Below, in pieces: positions 24,319 through 34,230 of a DNA stretch of 64,000 bases. Source of the stretch: Acidobacteriota bacterium (GTDB lineage: Bacteria; Acidobacteriota; Thermoanaerobaculia; Gp7-AA8); assembly GCA_021325515.1 (NCBI GenBank), contig JAJPHC010000055.1:1-64000 (forward strand). Direction: 5' to 3'. Every line of letters begins with the position of its first letter. Position 1 is the stretch's first letter. Under the pieces are notes generated by a model. It saw nothing but the letters and a program-made list of their open reading frames with translations, searched no databases and was not told the origin of the DNA. The position numbers and the translations under genes are program-made.

Positions 24319-24924
24319 ATGGCTCAAACCCAGAAAGACGAAGAGCTCGACAAGCTCGAAGAAGACATCCGGATTCTGAAGAACAAGTACGATCAGTTCT
24401 TCGCCGGCATCCAGAAAGTTCCGCCGATGATGGACCGGCGGAAGGTCGAGAACTTCATCTATGAAATGGGAAAGCAGAAGTGGCGGGACAACGCGCGCCG
24501 CTTTCGCTTCAATCAGCTGCTGACCCGTTTCAACCAGTTCCGCGAACTGTGGGGGCGCAAAATGCGCGAGCGCGAAGAAGGTCCGATGGACTTCAAGCGC
24601 CGCCAGGCTGCTCTGAACGAACTGCCGGAGGCGCCTGCTCCGCCGGCACCGGAACCGCAGCGCGTAACGTCGCCGGCGGCCGATCCGTATGTAAAGGTGA
24701 CGCCGGGGACGAACGGCGACGCGATCAAGTGCCTCTATTCGCAGATCGAGCGCGAACATTTCAAAATGGGGAAAATGCCGCCGGTCACCGTCGAGCAACT
24801 GGCGCAGATGATCGAGAAGCAGACACAGATGGTGCAGTCGAAGTACAACGTGAGCTCGGTCGCCTTTCGCGTCGAGACCGTCGATGGCAAAGTGAAGCTG
24901 AAAGCGAAACCACTCCAGGAATAA
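24319..24924 (+). CDS. Conserved coiled-coil protein, MXAN_5187 C-terminal-like
   Basis: A cytosolic protein of 201 aa. The N-terminal half is strongly helical (EELDKLEEDIRILKNKYDQFF, then MDRRKVENFIYEM and FRFNQLLTRFNQFRELW), followed by a proline-rich linker at about 105-120 and a second helical domain. The pattern recalls the MXAN_5187 C-terminal domain, seen in Myxococcota and Acidobacteriota; I hold that loosely. It is followed two bases later by a TPR lipoprotein gene, so they likely form an operon. Confidence 0.65.
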   Translation: MAQTQKDEELDKLEEDIRILKNKYDQFFAGIQKVPPMMDRRKVENFIYEMGKQKWRDNARRFRFNQLLTRFNQFRELWGRKMREREEGPMDFKRRQAALNELPEAPAPPAPEPQRVTSPAADPYVKVTPGTNGDAIKCLYSQIEREHFKMGKMPPVTVEQLAQMIEKQTQMVQSKYNVSSVAFRVETVDGKVKLKAKPLQE

Positions 24925-24926
24925 CG

Positions 24927-25649
24927 ATGAAAAAACTTCTCGTCTTCGCGGCGTTTGCCGCTCTTTCAGGCTGCGCCGCGATGCAGAATCTGCATCGCGA
25001 AGAAAGCCCGTACGACAAACCGCTGTTCGTGCAGCGCTACCTGAATCCTTCCGATCCCTTCGATCAGAGCATTCAGCGGACGATCGACGCCCTGCGCGCG
25101 AATCCGAATTCCGCTCCCCTGCACAATCAGCTCGGACAACTGCTCGTTCTGAAGGGCTTCCCCAACGACGCGGAGCGCGAGTTCAGCCGCGCGATTCGGG
25201 CCGACCGCAAGTTCTATCCCGCGTATTACAACCGCGCCCAGGTGCGCGCCGGCCAGGGAGACGCTTCGGGCGCGCGCTCCGATTTCCTCTCGACGGTCCA
25301 CTACAAGCCCGGACACGCAGAAGCGCTGTTCCAGCTCGGCCTCATCGAAGAACAGCATCATCACGAAGAGGCGGCGATCCGGTACTACTCGAAAGCGATC
25401 AGCATCAATCACGCGCTGCTCGACGTCCGTGCGAATCCGCGCGTACTCGACAGCAACCTGATCGCACTCGCACTCATCAGGTCGTACCCGAAGGATCACT
25501 CGAGCGCCGCGCTGAAGTTGACAGGGACTCCCGCCAACTACGCCGCGCCCGCACCAGAGCCGGCAGTCTCCCCTCAACCCGCGGCCCGGCAGATCGTGAC
25601 GCCCGCAGCACCGGTGACGGACCCCGCCGCGCAGAAGCCGAAGCCATGA
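24927..25649 (+). CDS. TPR-containing lipoprotein
   Basis: A 240-aa lipoprotein precursor: signal MKKLLVFAAFAALSGC with a perfect LSGC lipobox, then two to three TPR units (NQLGQLLVLKGFPNDAEREFSRAI, ALFQLGLIEEQHHHEEAAIRYYSKAI) and a Pro/Ala-rich tail (APAPEPAVSPQPAARQ). It is two bases downstream of the coiled-coil gene. A GC-rich inverted word array starts just after its stop codon. Confidence 0.85.
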   Translation: MKKLLVFAAFAALSGCAAMQNLHREESPYDKPLFVQRYLNPSDPFDQSIQRTIDALRANPNSAPLHNQLGQLLVLKGFPNDAEREFSRAIRADRKFYPAYYNRAQVRAGQGDASGARSDFLSTVHYKPGHAEALFQLGLIEEQHHHEEAAIRYYSKAISINHALLDVRANPRVLDSNLIALALIRSYPKDHSSAALKLTGTPANYAAPAPEPAVSPQPAARQIVTPAAPVTDPAAQKPKP

Positions 25650-25653
25650 TCTG

Positions 25654-25857
25654 AGGATACTGGGGTGCTGGGGCGCTGGGGCGCTGAGTTGATGGTCGCG
25701 CGGGCTCGCGGATACGCGGGCTCGCGGTGAAACCACGGCGAGAATCCGGGGACTCGCAAAAAAAAACCACCGCCCCCGTCCAGCCGACCACCGCGAGCCC
25801 GCGAGCCCGCGTGACCCAGTACCCCAGCGCCCCGGCGCCCCAGTACCCCGTATAATC
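25654..25857. repeat. Nested inverted word array
   Basis: Outer words CTGGGGCGCTGGGGCGCT (from about 25660) and inner words GCGGGCTCGCGG (about 25708-25728) are mirrored on the right by CCGCGAGCCCGCGAGCCCGC (about 25792-25812) and CCCCAGCGCCCCGGCGCCCC (about 25822-25843). The order is inverted, so the whole unit can form a two-level hairpin about 200 bases long, with an A run (about 25758-25766) in its centre. It separates two codirectional genes and ends 9 bases before the aminotransferase start. Confidence 0.85.
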
Positions 25858-25865
25858 CCCGCGCT

Positions 25866-27023
25866 TTGCGAACTACCACTCTCGCTCCTGCCGAGCGGAT
25901 TTCCCGACTCGGCTTCTCCGACATCGTCCGCATTCGAAATCGCGTGCTCGAGATGCAGAGCCGCGGACAGCGCGTCCTCCGCTTCGAAGGTGGGGAACCG
26001 TTCATGCCGACGCCTGACTACGTGAAGCAGGCGATGAAAGACGCGGTCGACGCGAATGAGACGCGTTACGCACCATCGTCCGGCGTCCCCCGCCTCGTCG
26101 AGGCAATCGTCACCAAGTTGTCGCGTCAGAACCGCCTCGAGGTTCACGCCTCGAACGTGATCGTCACTTCGGGCGGCGCGCACGGCCTCTTCTGCGCGTT
26201 CCAGTCGACGGTGAATCCGGGCGATGACGTGATGTTCTTCTCTCCCTACTGGACGCCGATCAAGGACCAGGTGACCTACTGCGGCGGCAATCCCGTCCTC
26301 ATCCCGTGGGACGACGTGCGCGCCGGCGATCTGCGCGCGCTGCTCGAGCGCCATCACACCAGCCGTACGCGCGTTCTCTACGTGAACACCCCTTCGAATC
26401 CGACGGGCAACATGTTCACGGCGGAAGAGCTCGAGACGATCGCCGCGTTCGCGCGCGAACACGATCTCGCGGTCATCTCCGACGAAGCCTACGAAGACCT
26501 CGTGTACGACGCGCCGCACATTTCGCTGGCCACGCTGCCCGGCATGTTCGAGCGCACGCTCACGGTGTTCACGCTGAGCAAGAGCTTCGCGATGACCGGC
26601 TGGCGCACGGGCTACATCGTCGCCGACGAACATTGGATGGACGGTCTGCGCAAGCTGGTGCTCAACTCGATCAACGGCGTGTCGACGCCGACGCAATTCG
26701 CCGCGGCAGCGGCAATCACGCACGGCTTCGATCCGGAATGGCGCGAGGAGTATCGCCGGCGCCGCGACCTGCTGGTGCAGGGCTTCGCCGCCGCCGGTTT
26801 CCAATGCGCGCCACCACCGGGCGCGTTCTATCTCTTCCCCGACGTCCGCGACCGCCTCGGCGCCGACTCATGGAAAGCGATGGAGACGATGCTCGAAAAA
26901 ACTTCGATTGCCTCGGTGCCCGGCCTCGTCTTCGGACCTCATGGCGAAGGACACCTCCGCATGTCGTTCTCGACCTCGCTCGAGCTGATCGAAAAAGCAA
27001 TCGATGGCCTGAAGAAACTCTGA
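25866..27023 (+). CDS. PLP-dependent aminotransferase, class I/II (AspC-like)
   Basis: A fold-type I aminotransferase (385 aa) of the aspartate aminotransferase Ib type. Visible motifs: [54 protein letters not shown], the PLP lysine in [12 protein letters not shown] (about 240) and the carboxylate-binding Arg in [10 protein letters not shown] at 25866 is the likely start because it lies in frame right after the repeat array and yields the conserved N-terminus. Amino-acid specificity cannot be decided from motifs. Confidence 0.9.
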   Translation: MRTTTLAPAERISRLGFSDIVRIRNRVLEMQSRGQRVLRFEGGEPFMPTPDYVKQAMKDAVDANETRYAPSSGVPRLVEAIVTKLSRQNRLEVHASNVIVTSGGAHGLFCAFQSTVNPGDDVMFFSPYWTPIKDQVTYCGGNPVLIPWDDVRAGDLRALLERHHTSRTRVLYVNTPSNPTGNMFTAEELETIAAFAREHDLAVISDEAYEDLVYDAPHISLATLPGMFERTLTVFTLSKSFAMTGWRTGYIVADEHWMDGLRKLVLNSINGVSTPTQFAAAAAITHGFDPEWREEYRRRRDLLVQGFAAAGFQCAPPPGAFYLFPDVRDRLGADSWKAMETMLEKTSIASVPGLVFGPHGEGHLRMSFSTSLELIEKAIDGLKKL

Positions 27024-27030
27024 AGACCGC

Positions 27031-28557
27031 ATGAGCGAAAACGAACCGCAACCGCCGCAGCCCGAAGTCGCCGAGTCCGAGCTGATTCGCGTCCGCCGCG
27101 AGAAGCTCGCGCGCATCAAGCAACTCGGCTACGACCCCTATCCGACGAAAGCCGACACCGACACGACCATCGCCGAGGTCGTCGAGCGCTACGGCACGAG
27201 GCAGGCCGCCGAGCTCGAGGAAGAGAAGCCGGCGGTGAAAATCGCCGGCCGCATCATGACGATCCGCGAGTTCGGCAAGACGGCGTTCCTCGTGCTTTCC
27301 GAAAAGACGGCGCGCATTCAGGTCTACTGCCGCAAGGACACTCTCTCCGAGCGCGAGTGGGAGCTGTACCGGAATCTCGACGCCGGCGACTGGATCTCGG
27401 CGCAGGGAACCGTCTTCCGCACGAAGACGAACGAGCTCTCCGTAAAAGCGGCGAAGATCGACTTCCTCGTGAAAGGCATCCGCCCGCTGCCGGGCAAGTG
27501 GCACGGCCTCACCGATCTCGAGCAGCGCTATCGCCAGCGCTACGTCGATCTGATCGTCAACGATGACGTGAAGGCGACGTTCGAGACGCGCGCGAAGATC
27601 ATCAGCTACATCCGGAAGTACTTCGACGATCACGGGTTCATCGAAGTGGAAACGCCGATGATGCAGCCGATCGCCAGCGGCGCCGCGGCGCGCCCGTTCG
27701 TCACGCACCACAACGCGCTGGACATGGATCTCTTCATGCGCATCGCGCCGGAGCTGTATCTGAAGCGGCTCATCGTCGGCGGGATGTCGCGCGTGTACGA
27801 GATCAACCGCAACTTCCGCAACGAAGGCATCGGCTATCGCTGGAATCCCGAGTTCACGATGCTAGAGTTCTATTGGGCGTATGCCGATTACAACGATCTC
27901 ATCGCGCTGACCGAAGAACTGCTCAGCGGCATCGCGCGCGACGTGCTGAAGCGCGACACCGTGACGTATCGCGGCAACGAGATCAGCTTCCGGCAGCCGT
28001 TCGCGCGCTTCTCGATGAAGGAAGCGATCGCGCACTTCGGCCAGATCGATGCCGGCGAGCTCTCCGATCGCGCGCGCCTCGTGGAGCTCGTGAAACGCCA
28101 CGGCGAGCATGAGGATCCCAACGATGTGGAGAAGCTGGGCGAAGGGAAACTGATCGCGGAGCTCTTCGAGGCCGTCGCCGAGAAGCATCTCATCCAGCCG
28201 ACGTTCATCACCGACTTCCCAACCGAGATCTCGCCGCTGTCGAAGCAGCGCAAGGACGATCCGAATTACGTCGAGCGCTTTGAGCTCTTCATCGGCGGCA
28301 TGGAGATCGCGAATGCGTTCTCCGAGCTCAACGATCCCGACGAGCAGGACCGCCGCTTCCGCCAGCAACTCGACGAGCGCGAGAAGGGCGATGATGAGGC
28401 GATGCAGATGGACGAGGACTACGTCAACGCGCTCGAGTACGGCCTTCCGCCAACGGGCGGAGAAGGCATCGGCATCGACCGCCTGGTGATGGTCTTCACC
28501 GATTCGCCGACGATTCGCGACGTGATCCTCTTCCCGCTGATGAGACCGAGGAGTTAG
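27031..28557 (+). CDS. lysS: Lysyl-tRNA synthetase, class II
   Basis: LysS (508 aa) charges tRNA(Lys). The N-terminal OB-fold ([21 protein letters not shown]) is followed by class II motif 1 ([19 protein letters not shown]), motif 2 ([19 protein letters not shown]) and motif 3 ([15 protein letters not shown]). It lies 7 bases after the aminotransferase and is probably co-transcribed with it. A copy of the GCGGGCTCGCGG-type word lies just downstream (about 28572-28594). Confidence 0.97.
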   Translation: MSENEPQPPQPEVAESELIRVRREKLARIKQLGYDPYPTKADTDTTIAEVVERYGTRQAAELEEEKPAVKIAGRIMTIREFGKTAFLVLSEKTARIQVYCRKDTLSEREWELYRNLDAGDWISAQGTVFRTKTNELSVKAAKIDFLVKGIRPLPGKWHGLTDLEQRYRQRYVDLIVNDDVKATFETRAKIISYIRKYFDDHGFIEVETPMMQPIASGAAARPFVTHHNALDMDLFMRIAPELYLKRLIVGGMSRVYEINRNFRNEGIGYRWNPEFTMLEFYWAYADYNDLIALTEELLSGIARDVLKRDTVTYRGNEISFRQPFARFSMKEAIAHFGQIDAGELSDRARLVELVKRHGEHEDPNDVEKLGEGKLIAELFEAVAEKHLIQPTFITDFPTEISPLSKQRKDDPNYVERFELFIGGMEIANAFSELNDPDEQDRRFRQQLDEREKGDDEAMQMDEDYVNALEYGLPPTGGEGIGIDRLVMVFTDSPTIRDVILFPLMRPRS

Positions 28558-28565
28558 GTAGCGAG

Positions 28566-28594
28566 GAGACGCGGGCTTCCGGGCTCGCGGCCCC
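28566..28594. repeat. GCGGGCTTCCGGGCTCGCGG word copy
   Basis: A short stretch after lysS carries GCGGGCTTCCGGGCTCGCGG, related to the inner word of the array at 25654-25857 and the copy after selA. It occupies most of the 53-base gap before the permease gene. Confidence 0.6.
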
Positions 28595-28610
28595 TGCCAC
28601 CGCGTGCCCG

Positions 28611-29807
28611 ATGATCGAGACCTCCATCGCCCGCCGTTATCTCTGGGCTGCCCGCAAAGAGCGCCACATGGCGTTTCTCTCGCTCATCTCCATCCTCGGT
28701 CTCGCCCTCGGCGTCGCGGCGCTTCTGATTTCCATCGCGCTTCTCTCCGGCCTGCAGGGCCGCATCAAGGCACAGCTCATCGCCTCGAGCCCGCAGCTCC
28801 TCGTCGAGCCCAGCGGAAAGAACACGATCGAGGAGGCTGACGCCATCACGACCGAGGCGATCGCGATGGGGATCACGTCGGTGCAGCGGATTGTTAGTGG
28901 CATCGGATGGGGAGCGAACGAGGAGGAGAAACGAGGGCGGCCGCTGCGCATTCGTTCCTACGACTCGAATCACGAGCCGCGGCCCGATCCCAACGTGCGG
29001 CGCGCGATCCTGGCGCAGACGTCTGACGATCCGTCGATCTTCATGACCCGCGATTCCGCCGCTGCGCTCGGCCTCGATCTCGGCGACTTCATCACCGTCG
29101 TCGCTCCCCGCACGCGGCTGACGCCGTTCGGCCCCGTACCCGTCTGGCGCAAGTTCCGGATCGTCCGCTTCGTGGCCACCGGATCGGGAGAAACGAGCGA
29201 AGCCTATCTCCCCCTCGATGACGCGGAACAACTGTTCGGCACGGATGGCAAGCCGACCTCGATCGAGATGTTCGGCAACGCAGAAAAGGCGGAGGAGATC
29301 CAGTCGAAACTCGCGGCGAAGTTCCCCACGGTGCAGGTGAAGACGTGGAAGGAGATCAACCGCCCGCTCTTCCTCGCGCTGCGGCTGGAGAAGATCGTGA
29401 TGTTCGTGACGATCTCGCTGATCATCTTCGTCGCCGCGCTGAACCTCGTCTCGTCGATGGCGATGCTCGTGCTCGAGAAGCGTCCGTCGGTCGGCGTGCT
29501 GCGGACGCTCGGTGCCACGAACCGGATGATCATGTCGGTGTTTCTCCAGGTCGGACTCTTCATCGGCATCACAGGAACGCTGATCGGCAACATCGCCGGC
29601 CTCGGTTTCTCGTGGCTCGCGGATCACTACCATCTGATCCCGCTGCCGAGCGGCCTCTACTTCTTCCGCCATCTGCCGTTTCAGATCGATGCGCCGGATG
29701 TGATCGGCGTGAATGTGATCGCGATCGTCCTCTCGATCATCGCAACGTGGTATCCGGCGCGCGTGGCATCGCGGCTCGACCCGATCACCGCAATCCGGGA
29801 GGAATGA
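28611..29807 (+). CDS. LolC/LolE-type ABC transporter permease
   Basis: A 398-aa membrane protein of the FtsX/LolCE type: an N-terminal transmembrane helix (LISILGLALGVAALLISIALLSGLQGRI), a large periplasmic domain (about 50-270) and three C-terminal helices including VTISLIIFVAALNLVSSMAML. LolCDE complexes release lipoproteins from the inner membrane; that function is an inference because the LolD ATPase gene is not adjacent. The next gene starts within the stop codon (ATGA), suggesting a functional link with that predicted lipoprotein. Confidence 0.87.
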   Translation: MIETSIARRYLWAARKERHMAFLSLISILGLALGVAALLISIALLSGLQGRIKAQLIASSPQLLVEPSGKNTIEEADAITTEAIAMGITSVQRIVSGIGWGANEEEKRGRPLRIRSYDSNHEPRPDPNVRRAILAQTSDDPSIFMTRDSAAALGLDLGDFITVVAPRTRLTPFGPVPVWRKFRIVRFVATGSGETSEAYLPLDDAEQLFGTDGKPTSIEMFGNAEKAEEIQSKLAAKFPTVQVKTWKEINRPLFLALRLEKIVMFVTISLIIFVAALNLVSSMAMLVLEKRPSVGVLRTLGATNRMIMSVFLQVGLFIGITGTLIGNIAGLGFSWLADHYHLIPLPSGLYFFRHLPFQIDAPDVIGVNVIAIVLSIIATWYPARVASRLDPITAIREE

Positions 29808-30742
29808 TGCGCCGCGCCGCCGCGGTCGCGATCTCGCTGCTGGCGCTGTCGTGCGCCGACACCAGACAGCGGATCACGCTCGCGTTCAACGACTACGATC
29901 AGGTGCGGATCACGACGCGGTCGCCGAAGGAGGATCTATGGGCCGCGCGTTTCAATCGCCTCGAGCCTTCTTCGGAAACGATCACGATCGAGAAATCGCG
30001 TGGCGAAGTGGATGCGGTCGATCACTCCGCAATCTTCGACAACGAGCTTCTGCAGAAGTTCTTCTCCGACGTCGATATGACGATCCGCTACAGCAGCACC
30101 GACGGCGTCAACGAGCTGGAGATCTATCCGGCCACGAGCTCCCGCGCCACGCGTGAAGAACGCGAAGAATTCGACCGGCGCGTGGAGATCGCGGCGCGCG
30201 CGTATGTCGCCTACATCAAGGCGATGCGGCATCTCTATCAATATCTCGACTCGCAGCCGCAGCGCGCGGAGCTCGTCTTCGCTCAGTTGGAGGCCGAGAA
30301 GGATGATGATGTCGTCGCGGTCAGCGAGGAGGAGAAGACTCTGATCGTCGATGTCCGCCACGCGATGCGCGACGTCATCAACACAGCGCCCGAAGACGAT
30401 GCGCAGCGCCGTTTCTTCGATCTCGCAGATCGGGTCAACGATCCCTTTCCGGCAGTCATCACCGTCAGCCTGCCGCACGCGTTCACCTCGATCGAGGGAT
30501 TCAGAAAGAAGGATGCGACCACGGTGATTGCGGAGGTCACTTCGCCGATCGAGGCACTCGAAGCGCTCGACGGCCGCTGGCTCTCGCCCGATCCGCTCGC
30601 CTCGGCGTTCAAGGAAGATCCGCAACGCCCCGAGTTGTGGCGCCAACCGCGCCACGCCGCGGTGTCGGTCACGACCGGCGAGATCGCGAAGGCTTATCTC
30701 GAACAGTTGAAACCGAAAGCGGTCTACCGCGTCCGCTGGTAG
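29804..30742 (+). CDS. Predicted lipoprotein of unknown function
   Basis: A 312-aa protein with a signal MMRRAAAVAISLLALSC and a weak lipobox. The mature part is acidic and mostly helical (EEREEFDRRVEIAARAYVAYIKAM; AQLEAEKDDDVVAVSEEEKT) with no recognised domain. It is translationally coupled to the LolC/E-type permease, so it may be a client or partner. Its end overlaps the convergent membrane-protein gene by 19 bases. Start 29804 or 29807 (ATGATG) cannot be separated. Confidence 0.7.
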   Translation: MMRRAAAVAISLLALSCADTRQRITLAFNDYDQVRITTRSPKEDLWAARFNRLEPSSETITIEKSRGEVDAVDHSAIFDNELLQKFFSDVDMTIRYSSTDGVNELEIYPATSSRATREEREEFDRRVEIAARAYVAYIKAMRHLYQYLDSQPQRAELVFAQLEAEKDDDVVAVSEEEKTLIVDVRHAMRDVINTAPEDDAQRRFFDLADRVNDPFPAVITVSLPHAFTSIEGFRKKDATTVIAEVTSPIEALEALDGRWLSPDPLASAFKEDPQRPELWRQPRHAAVSVTTGEIAKAYLEQLKPKAVYRVRW

Positions 30743-32502
30743 AAAAAGAAACCGGCTCGGCCTTCGTCGCGGCAGGTGCGGACTTCGAACCGGTGCGCGC
30801 CCGGCTCGAGAGCGATATCGATCGACGCGCCGTGACCGAGCATCGCGTGCAGCGGCCTTGCGATCGCGACGCGCTGCACGCCGTCGATCGTCAGTACCGA
30901 AGTACCCCAGCTCGTGAATTCGAAATGCAGCGCCGCGCGATTCGCGAGCGTCTCGAAGTGCGTGACTGTGGCGCACGGTTTCGCGATCGAAGTCACATCG
31001 ACGAATCCCGCGAGCGGATCGCTGCTTTGCGGAAGAGGCGACCACTCGGTGATGAACTTCACGCTGCGCGGAGGACGGATCCTGAACAGCGCGTTGTAGC
31101 CGCCGTACATGAGCTCCATGCGAGGATCGTTGCGGATCCGATCGACGAACTGGCGGCTGCCGACCGTCCAGTCGAGGCCGAGGTAGTCGCTCTCCAGCTC
31201 GCGGACGAGCGTGAGCGGAAAGTCGGGATCATCGCCGGCGAACATTCTCCTCTGCGCCGCGTACTGCCGCGGATATGGCAACGCCATGAAGATCGGATTC
31301 AGCACGTTCAGGTAGCGGCCCTGCGGCGCCCAGAAGCAATAGAACTCGGCATCACTCCAGCGTGCGGCAACGCGTGCTCGAGGCGGGACCGCGCGGCCGA
31401 ACTCAGACCAGTCGAGCTCCGACACGTCGGCCGCACCCGCCCGGATGAAGGCCCGCTTGTCGGGACCAAACTCCAGCGGCAGCGCGACGACGAAGGTCGC
31501 AAGAAGCAGGGTGATGAGCGCGCGCCTCGAAACGCGCGGACCGAAGGCGCGAATCACCGCGAGCGTCACGAAGGGAAAGACATAAAGCCCCATCCGCTCC
31601 ATCCGCACGTAGAGCACGAGAAAGACAGCTGCCGGGATCATGAAATAGGGAACGAGCGGATCGGGATCCGCGCTGCGGCGTTCGCCGGAACGCGCGGCGA
31701 GAACCATCAACGCGATGATGAATGCGATCCACGCCGCAGAGCTCCAGAGCTCAGACCAGCCGGGAGGCAGCATCTCGTCGCCGATGTCGAGCGCATAGCC
31801 GACGCGAAAAAAATCGACGTTCTGAACGTACCAGTTGTAGAGATTCGCAAGCGGATGCGGCCGCAGGATCAACCCGGCGCCTACTCCGCCGAATACGGCG
31901 ATCACCACGCCGGAATCGAGAGTCCGCGTTCGGTACCACGACCAGAGACACCACGCGACGCTCAGCGCAAGGACGACGTGAAAGGCCGTGTAGCCGAGTG
32001 CGAATGCGAACGCGAGCAGCGCGAGAAGCCGGTAGCGCCGCTGCGCGGCGGCGGCCGCCATCAACAGCAGCGTGAGCAACGCGAGCAGTTCCGGACGAAA
32101 CCGCACCACTCGCGCAAACAGCGGCGGCGCTGCGATCCACAGCCACAGCGGAACGAACAGAGCAACCGCACCGATCGCATCCCACGCCAGCGCAGCCACG
32201 GCCGTAGTCAGTGTTGCATTCCATGCGGCGAGCGCGAGACGGCCGGCAATCGATGCGTCTCCCCAGGCTGTGAACGGCATCGTCAACAGGTGAAAGAGCC
32301 AGTCTTTGTCCGAGCCGTTTCCGACGAGGCTGAATCGCCCCCACGGAACCGCTGCCGCCGGTCCGTGCTGCACGAAGTAGCGCGAGACGGCGAGGTGATA
32401 GTACGAGTCGCTGTCCCACAGAATCGAAAGCGCGAGGAAAAAAGCGCTGAAGAGGACGAAGGTGCAGATCCAGTGAATCGCGAGAAGCGTTCGCCGGCTC
32501 AT
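30724..32502 (-). CDS. Multi-spanning membrane protein, possible GT-C type
   Basis: An integral membrane protein (592 aa) with about ten hydrophobic helices (for example TLLAIHWICTFVLFSAFFLAL, ALITLLLATFVVALPLEF) in the first 400 residues and a soluble C-terminal domain. An acidic first-loop motif (ILWDSDSYYHLAVSRYF) recalls GT-C glycosyltransferases and oligosaccharyltransferase-like proteins, but family assignment is tentative. It overlaps rimI as ATGA and so lies in the tsaB-rimI operon. Confidence 0.7.
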   Translation of the reverse strand: MSRRTLLAIHWICTFVLFSAFFLALSILWDSDSYYHLAVSRYFVQHGPAAAVPWGRFSLVGNGSDKDWLFHLLTMPFTAWGDASIAGRLALAAWNATLTTAVAALAWDAIGAVALFVPLWLWIAAPPLFARVVRFRPELLALLTLLLMAAAAAQRRYRLLALLAFAFALGYTAFHVVLALSVAWCLWSWYRTRTLDSGVVIAVFGGVGAGLILRPHPLANLYNWYVQNVDFFRVGYALDIGDEMLPPGWSELWSSAAWIAFIIALMVLAARSGERRSADPDPLVPYFMIPAAVFLVLYVRMERMGLYVFPFVTLAVIRAFGPRVSRRALITLLLATFVVALPLEFGPDKRAFIRAGAADVSELDWSEFGRAVPPRARVAARWSDAEFYCFWAPQGRYLNVLNPIFMALPYPRQYAAQRRMFAGDDPDFPLTLVRELESDYLGLDWTVGSRQFVDRIRNDPRMELMYGGYNALFRIRPPRSVKFITEWSPLPQSSDPLAGFVDVTSIAKPCATVTHFETLANRAALHFEFTSWGTSVLTIDGVQRVAIARPLHAMLGHGASIDIALEPGAHRFEVRTCRDEGRAGFFFYQRTR

Positions 32503-32942
32503 AGCACCTTCGTCATCACGACCGCATCTTCGCCATCGGGGTAGTAGCGCGGGCGCCGGTACGTCGCCATGAACTCGAGCTGTTTGTAGAACGCCTGCGC
32601 GCCGTGGTTCGACTTCCGCACCTCGAGCGAGATCGTGCGGACTGCATTCGCGATCGCAAACTCGATGCAGCGGTCCATGAGTGCCTGCGCAATTCCCCGG
32701 CGGCGCTCGCTCTCGTCGACGGCGATCTTGTTCACGTGCATCTCGTCGAAGAACCACATCGCGAACAGATAGCCGATCAGGCGCTCTTCGCGGCGCGCGA
32801 CGAGATTGAAGCGGCCGCTCGCATCGAGCTCACTCAGAAAAAATTCGCGGCGCCAGGGAGCAGGGAACGACGCCTCTTCGAGCCTGTGAATATCGGCAAC
32901 ATCCTTCTCCGTCGCGAGCTGAAACGATACGCCCGCAATCAC
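32499..32942 (-). CDS. rimI: Ribosomal protein S18 alanine N-acetyltransferase
   Basis: A GNAT acetyltransferase (147 aa): MHVNKIAVDESERRRGIAQALM contains the acetyl-CoA loop RRRGIA, followed by LEVRKSNHGAQAFYKQLEF and RRPRYYPDGEDAVVM, all typical of RimI. It overlaps tsaB by ATGA and the downstream membrane-protein gene by ATGA. tsaB-rimI adjacency is a common arrangement and supports the name. Confidence 0.93.
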   Translation of the reverse strand: MIAGVSFQLATEKDVADIHRLEEASFPAPWRREFFLSELDASGRFNLVARREERLIGYLFAMWFFDEMHVNKIAVDESERRRGIAQALMDRCIEFAIANAVRTISLEVRKSNHGAQAFYKQLEFMATYRRPRYYPDGEDAVVMTKVL

Positions 32943-33559
32943 GCCTGCCTCTGCTGCAACTTCACCTCGGCTTCGGCAAGCCGCACGTAGATCGGCGTGA
33001 CGTCGCGGTACCGCTCGGCATCGCTGCTCTCCGACAACTCGCGCGCGCGACGCGCGCAGCTCGCGGCGACATTCCCGTGCTGCAGAAAGTCGGCGACGCT
33101 GATCACGAGCGACGCAGTCGCGACGAGCTCGTCGCGCTGCTCTTTCGTCGCCAGGCGCGGCGCGGTCAGCTCACGATGGTTCTCGAAGAGTGAGACGTAG
33201 AACTCGCCGCGTCCGGCATCGTCGTGAATCGCGATGCGCTCCGGGTCGGGATCGCCGAGGGCGATCGCTTCGTGCGTCGACATCGCACAGACGGGACGGC
33301 CCAGCGCAAGCGCGAGACCCTGAATCGTCGCGAGTCCGATGCGCACGCCGGTGAACGAGCCCGGGCCGCGCGTCGATGCGAAGACTTCGATGTCACGCCG
33401 GTCGGCTCCGCACTCGGCGAGCAGCCAGTCGATGGCCGGCAGCAGTTTCTCGTTGCGCGACCCTTTGCCTTCGAGCGCGATCGCACCGAGAAGAGAGCGG
33501 TCATTGAGGAGGGCGACGGAGAGAATCGGGAGCGAGCAGTCCGCAGCGAGAATCAGCAT
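32939..33559 (-). CDS. tsaB: tRNA threonylcarbamoyladenosine biosynthesis protein TsaB
   Basis: TsaB (206 aa) is the ASKHA-fold partner of TsaD in forming t6A37 in ANN-decoding tRNAs. The start MLILAADCSLPILSVAL and the family block ASTRGPGSFTGVRIGLATIQGLALAL (about 62-87) are diagnostic. It begins the tsaB-rimI-membrane protein operon. Length matches short TsaB proteins. Confidence 0.94.
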   Translation of the reverse strand: MLILAADCSLPILSVALLNDRSLLGAIALEGKGSRNEKLLPAIDWLLAECGADRRDIEVFASTRGPGSFTGVRIGLATIQGLALALGRPVCAMSTHEAIALGDPDPERIAIHDDAGRGEFYVSLFENHRELTAPRLATKEQRDELVATASLVISVADFLQHGNVAASCARRARELSESSDAERYRDVTPIYVRLAEAEVKLQQRQA

Positions 33560-33569
33560 GGGAGATCGT

Positions 33570-34007
33570 TCAGGCGTCTGCTTTCGCCGGCATGCCGAGG
33601 TCGACGAGCTCGATGCCGATCTGCTGAGCGACTTCGCGCGAACGCGCCTCGCGATAGAACTCGCCGTAGTAGATCCGCTTGATGCCGGCGTTCGCGATCA
33701 GCTTGAAGCAGTTCCAGCAGGGAGACGCCGTGGTGTAGAGCTCGGAGTCGGCGATCGAGACCCCGTTCTTCGCAGCCTGAAGAATCGCGTTCGCCTCCGC
33801 ATGCACGGTCGTGACGCAGTGGCCGTCTTCCATCACACAGCCGGAGTCTTCACAGTGCGGAAGTCCGCGGAGTGAGCCGTTGTAACCGGTCGAGAGCACG
33901 GTCCGGTCCCGCACGATCACCGCCCCGACATGCTTTCGAGGACAGGTCGAACGGGTAGCGGCCTGATGGGCGATGCCCATGAAGTATTCGTTCCAGCCAG
34001 CGCGCAT
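33570..34007 (-). CDS. dCMP deaminase (ComEB-type)
   Basis: A 145-aa deoxycytidylate deaminase converting dCMP to dUMP for thymidylate synthesis. The zinc site is clear: HAEANAI (His and catalytic Glu about 69-71) and PCWNC (about 95-99), with the GLPHCEDSGCVMEDGHC region matching dCMP deaminases. The ATG at 34007 gives the expected N-terminus, though the bases before it read CTCCCTCCT on the coding strand, the complement of a ribosome site, so initiation may be weak. Confidence 0.9.
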   Translation of the reverse strand: MRAGWNEYFMGIAHQAATRSTCPRKHVGAVIVRDRTVLSTGYNGSLRGLPHCEDSGCVMEDGHCVTTVHAEANAILQAAKNGVSIADSELYTTASPCWNCFKLIANAGIKRIYYGEFYREARSREVAQQIGIELVDLGMPAKADA

Positions 34008-34125
34008 AGGAGGGAGATCTTAAACCTTCCGGGAACTTTCCTGATTTCGAGTTTCAGATTTCCGAAGCAGGAAGGCTGAATAGTTATCTGATCAAGAGTG
34101 CACAAACGTCGCACAATCGCGTCCG

Positions 34126-34146
34126 AATATGGCGTATCGCCATATT
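34126..34146. promoter_or_regulatory. Perfect 9-bp inverted repeat AATATGGCG/CGCCATATT
   Basis: Two 9-base arms around a TAT centre lie in the 324-base gap between divergent dCMP deaminase and M23 peptidase genes. The local AT-richness and symmetry fit a protein-binding site better than a terminator, since no T run follows on either strand. The rest of the gap (34008-34230) shows no other feature I can support. Confidence 0.5.
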
Positions 34147-34230
34147 TGTGGCCTGCAAGTAGCAGCAAAACCGAGGGTTACGGTTATTGGCAGACTCGAC
34201 AAAAGTGGTGGGTTTGATGGTCTTTTTTCA

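Noticed and set aside
34008-34020. Shine-Dalgarno AGGAGG at 34008-34013 on the plus strand
   Set aside because: No start codon follows within range on that strand; it is only the complement of the bases before the dCMP deaminase ATG.
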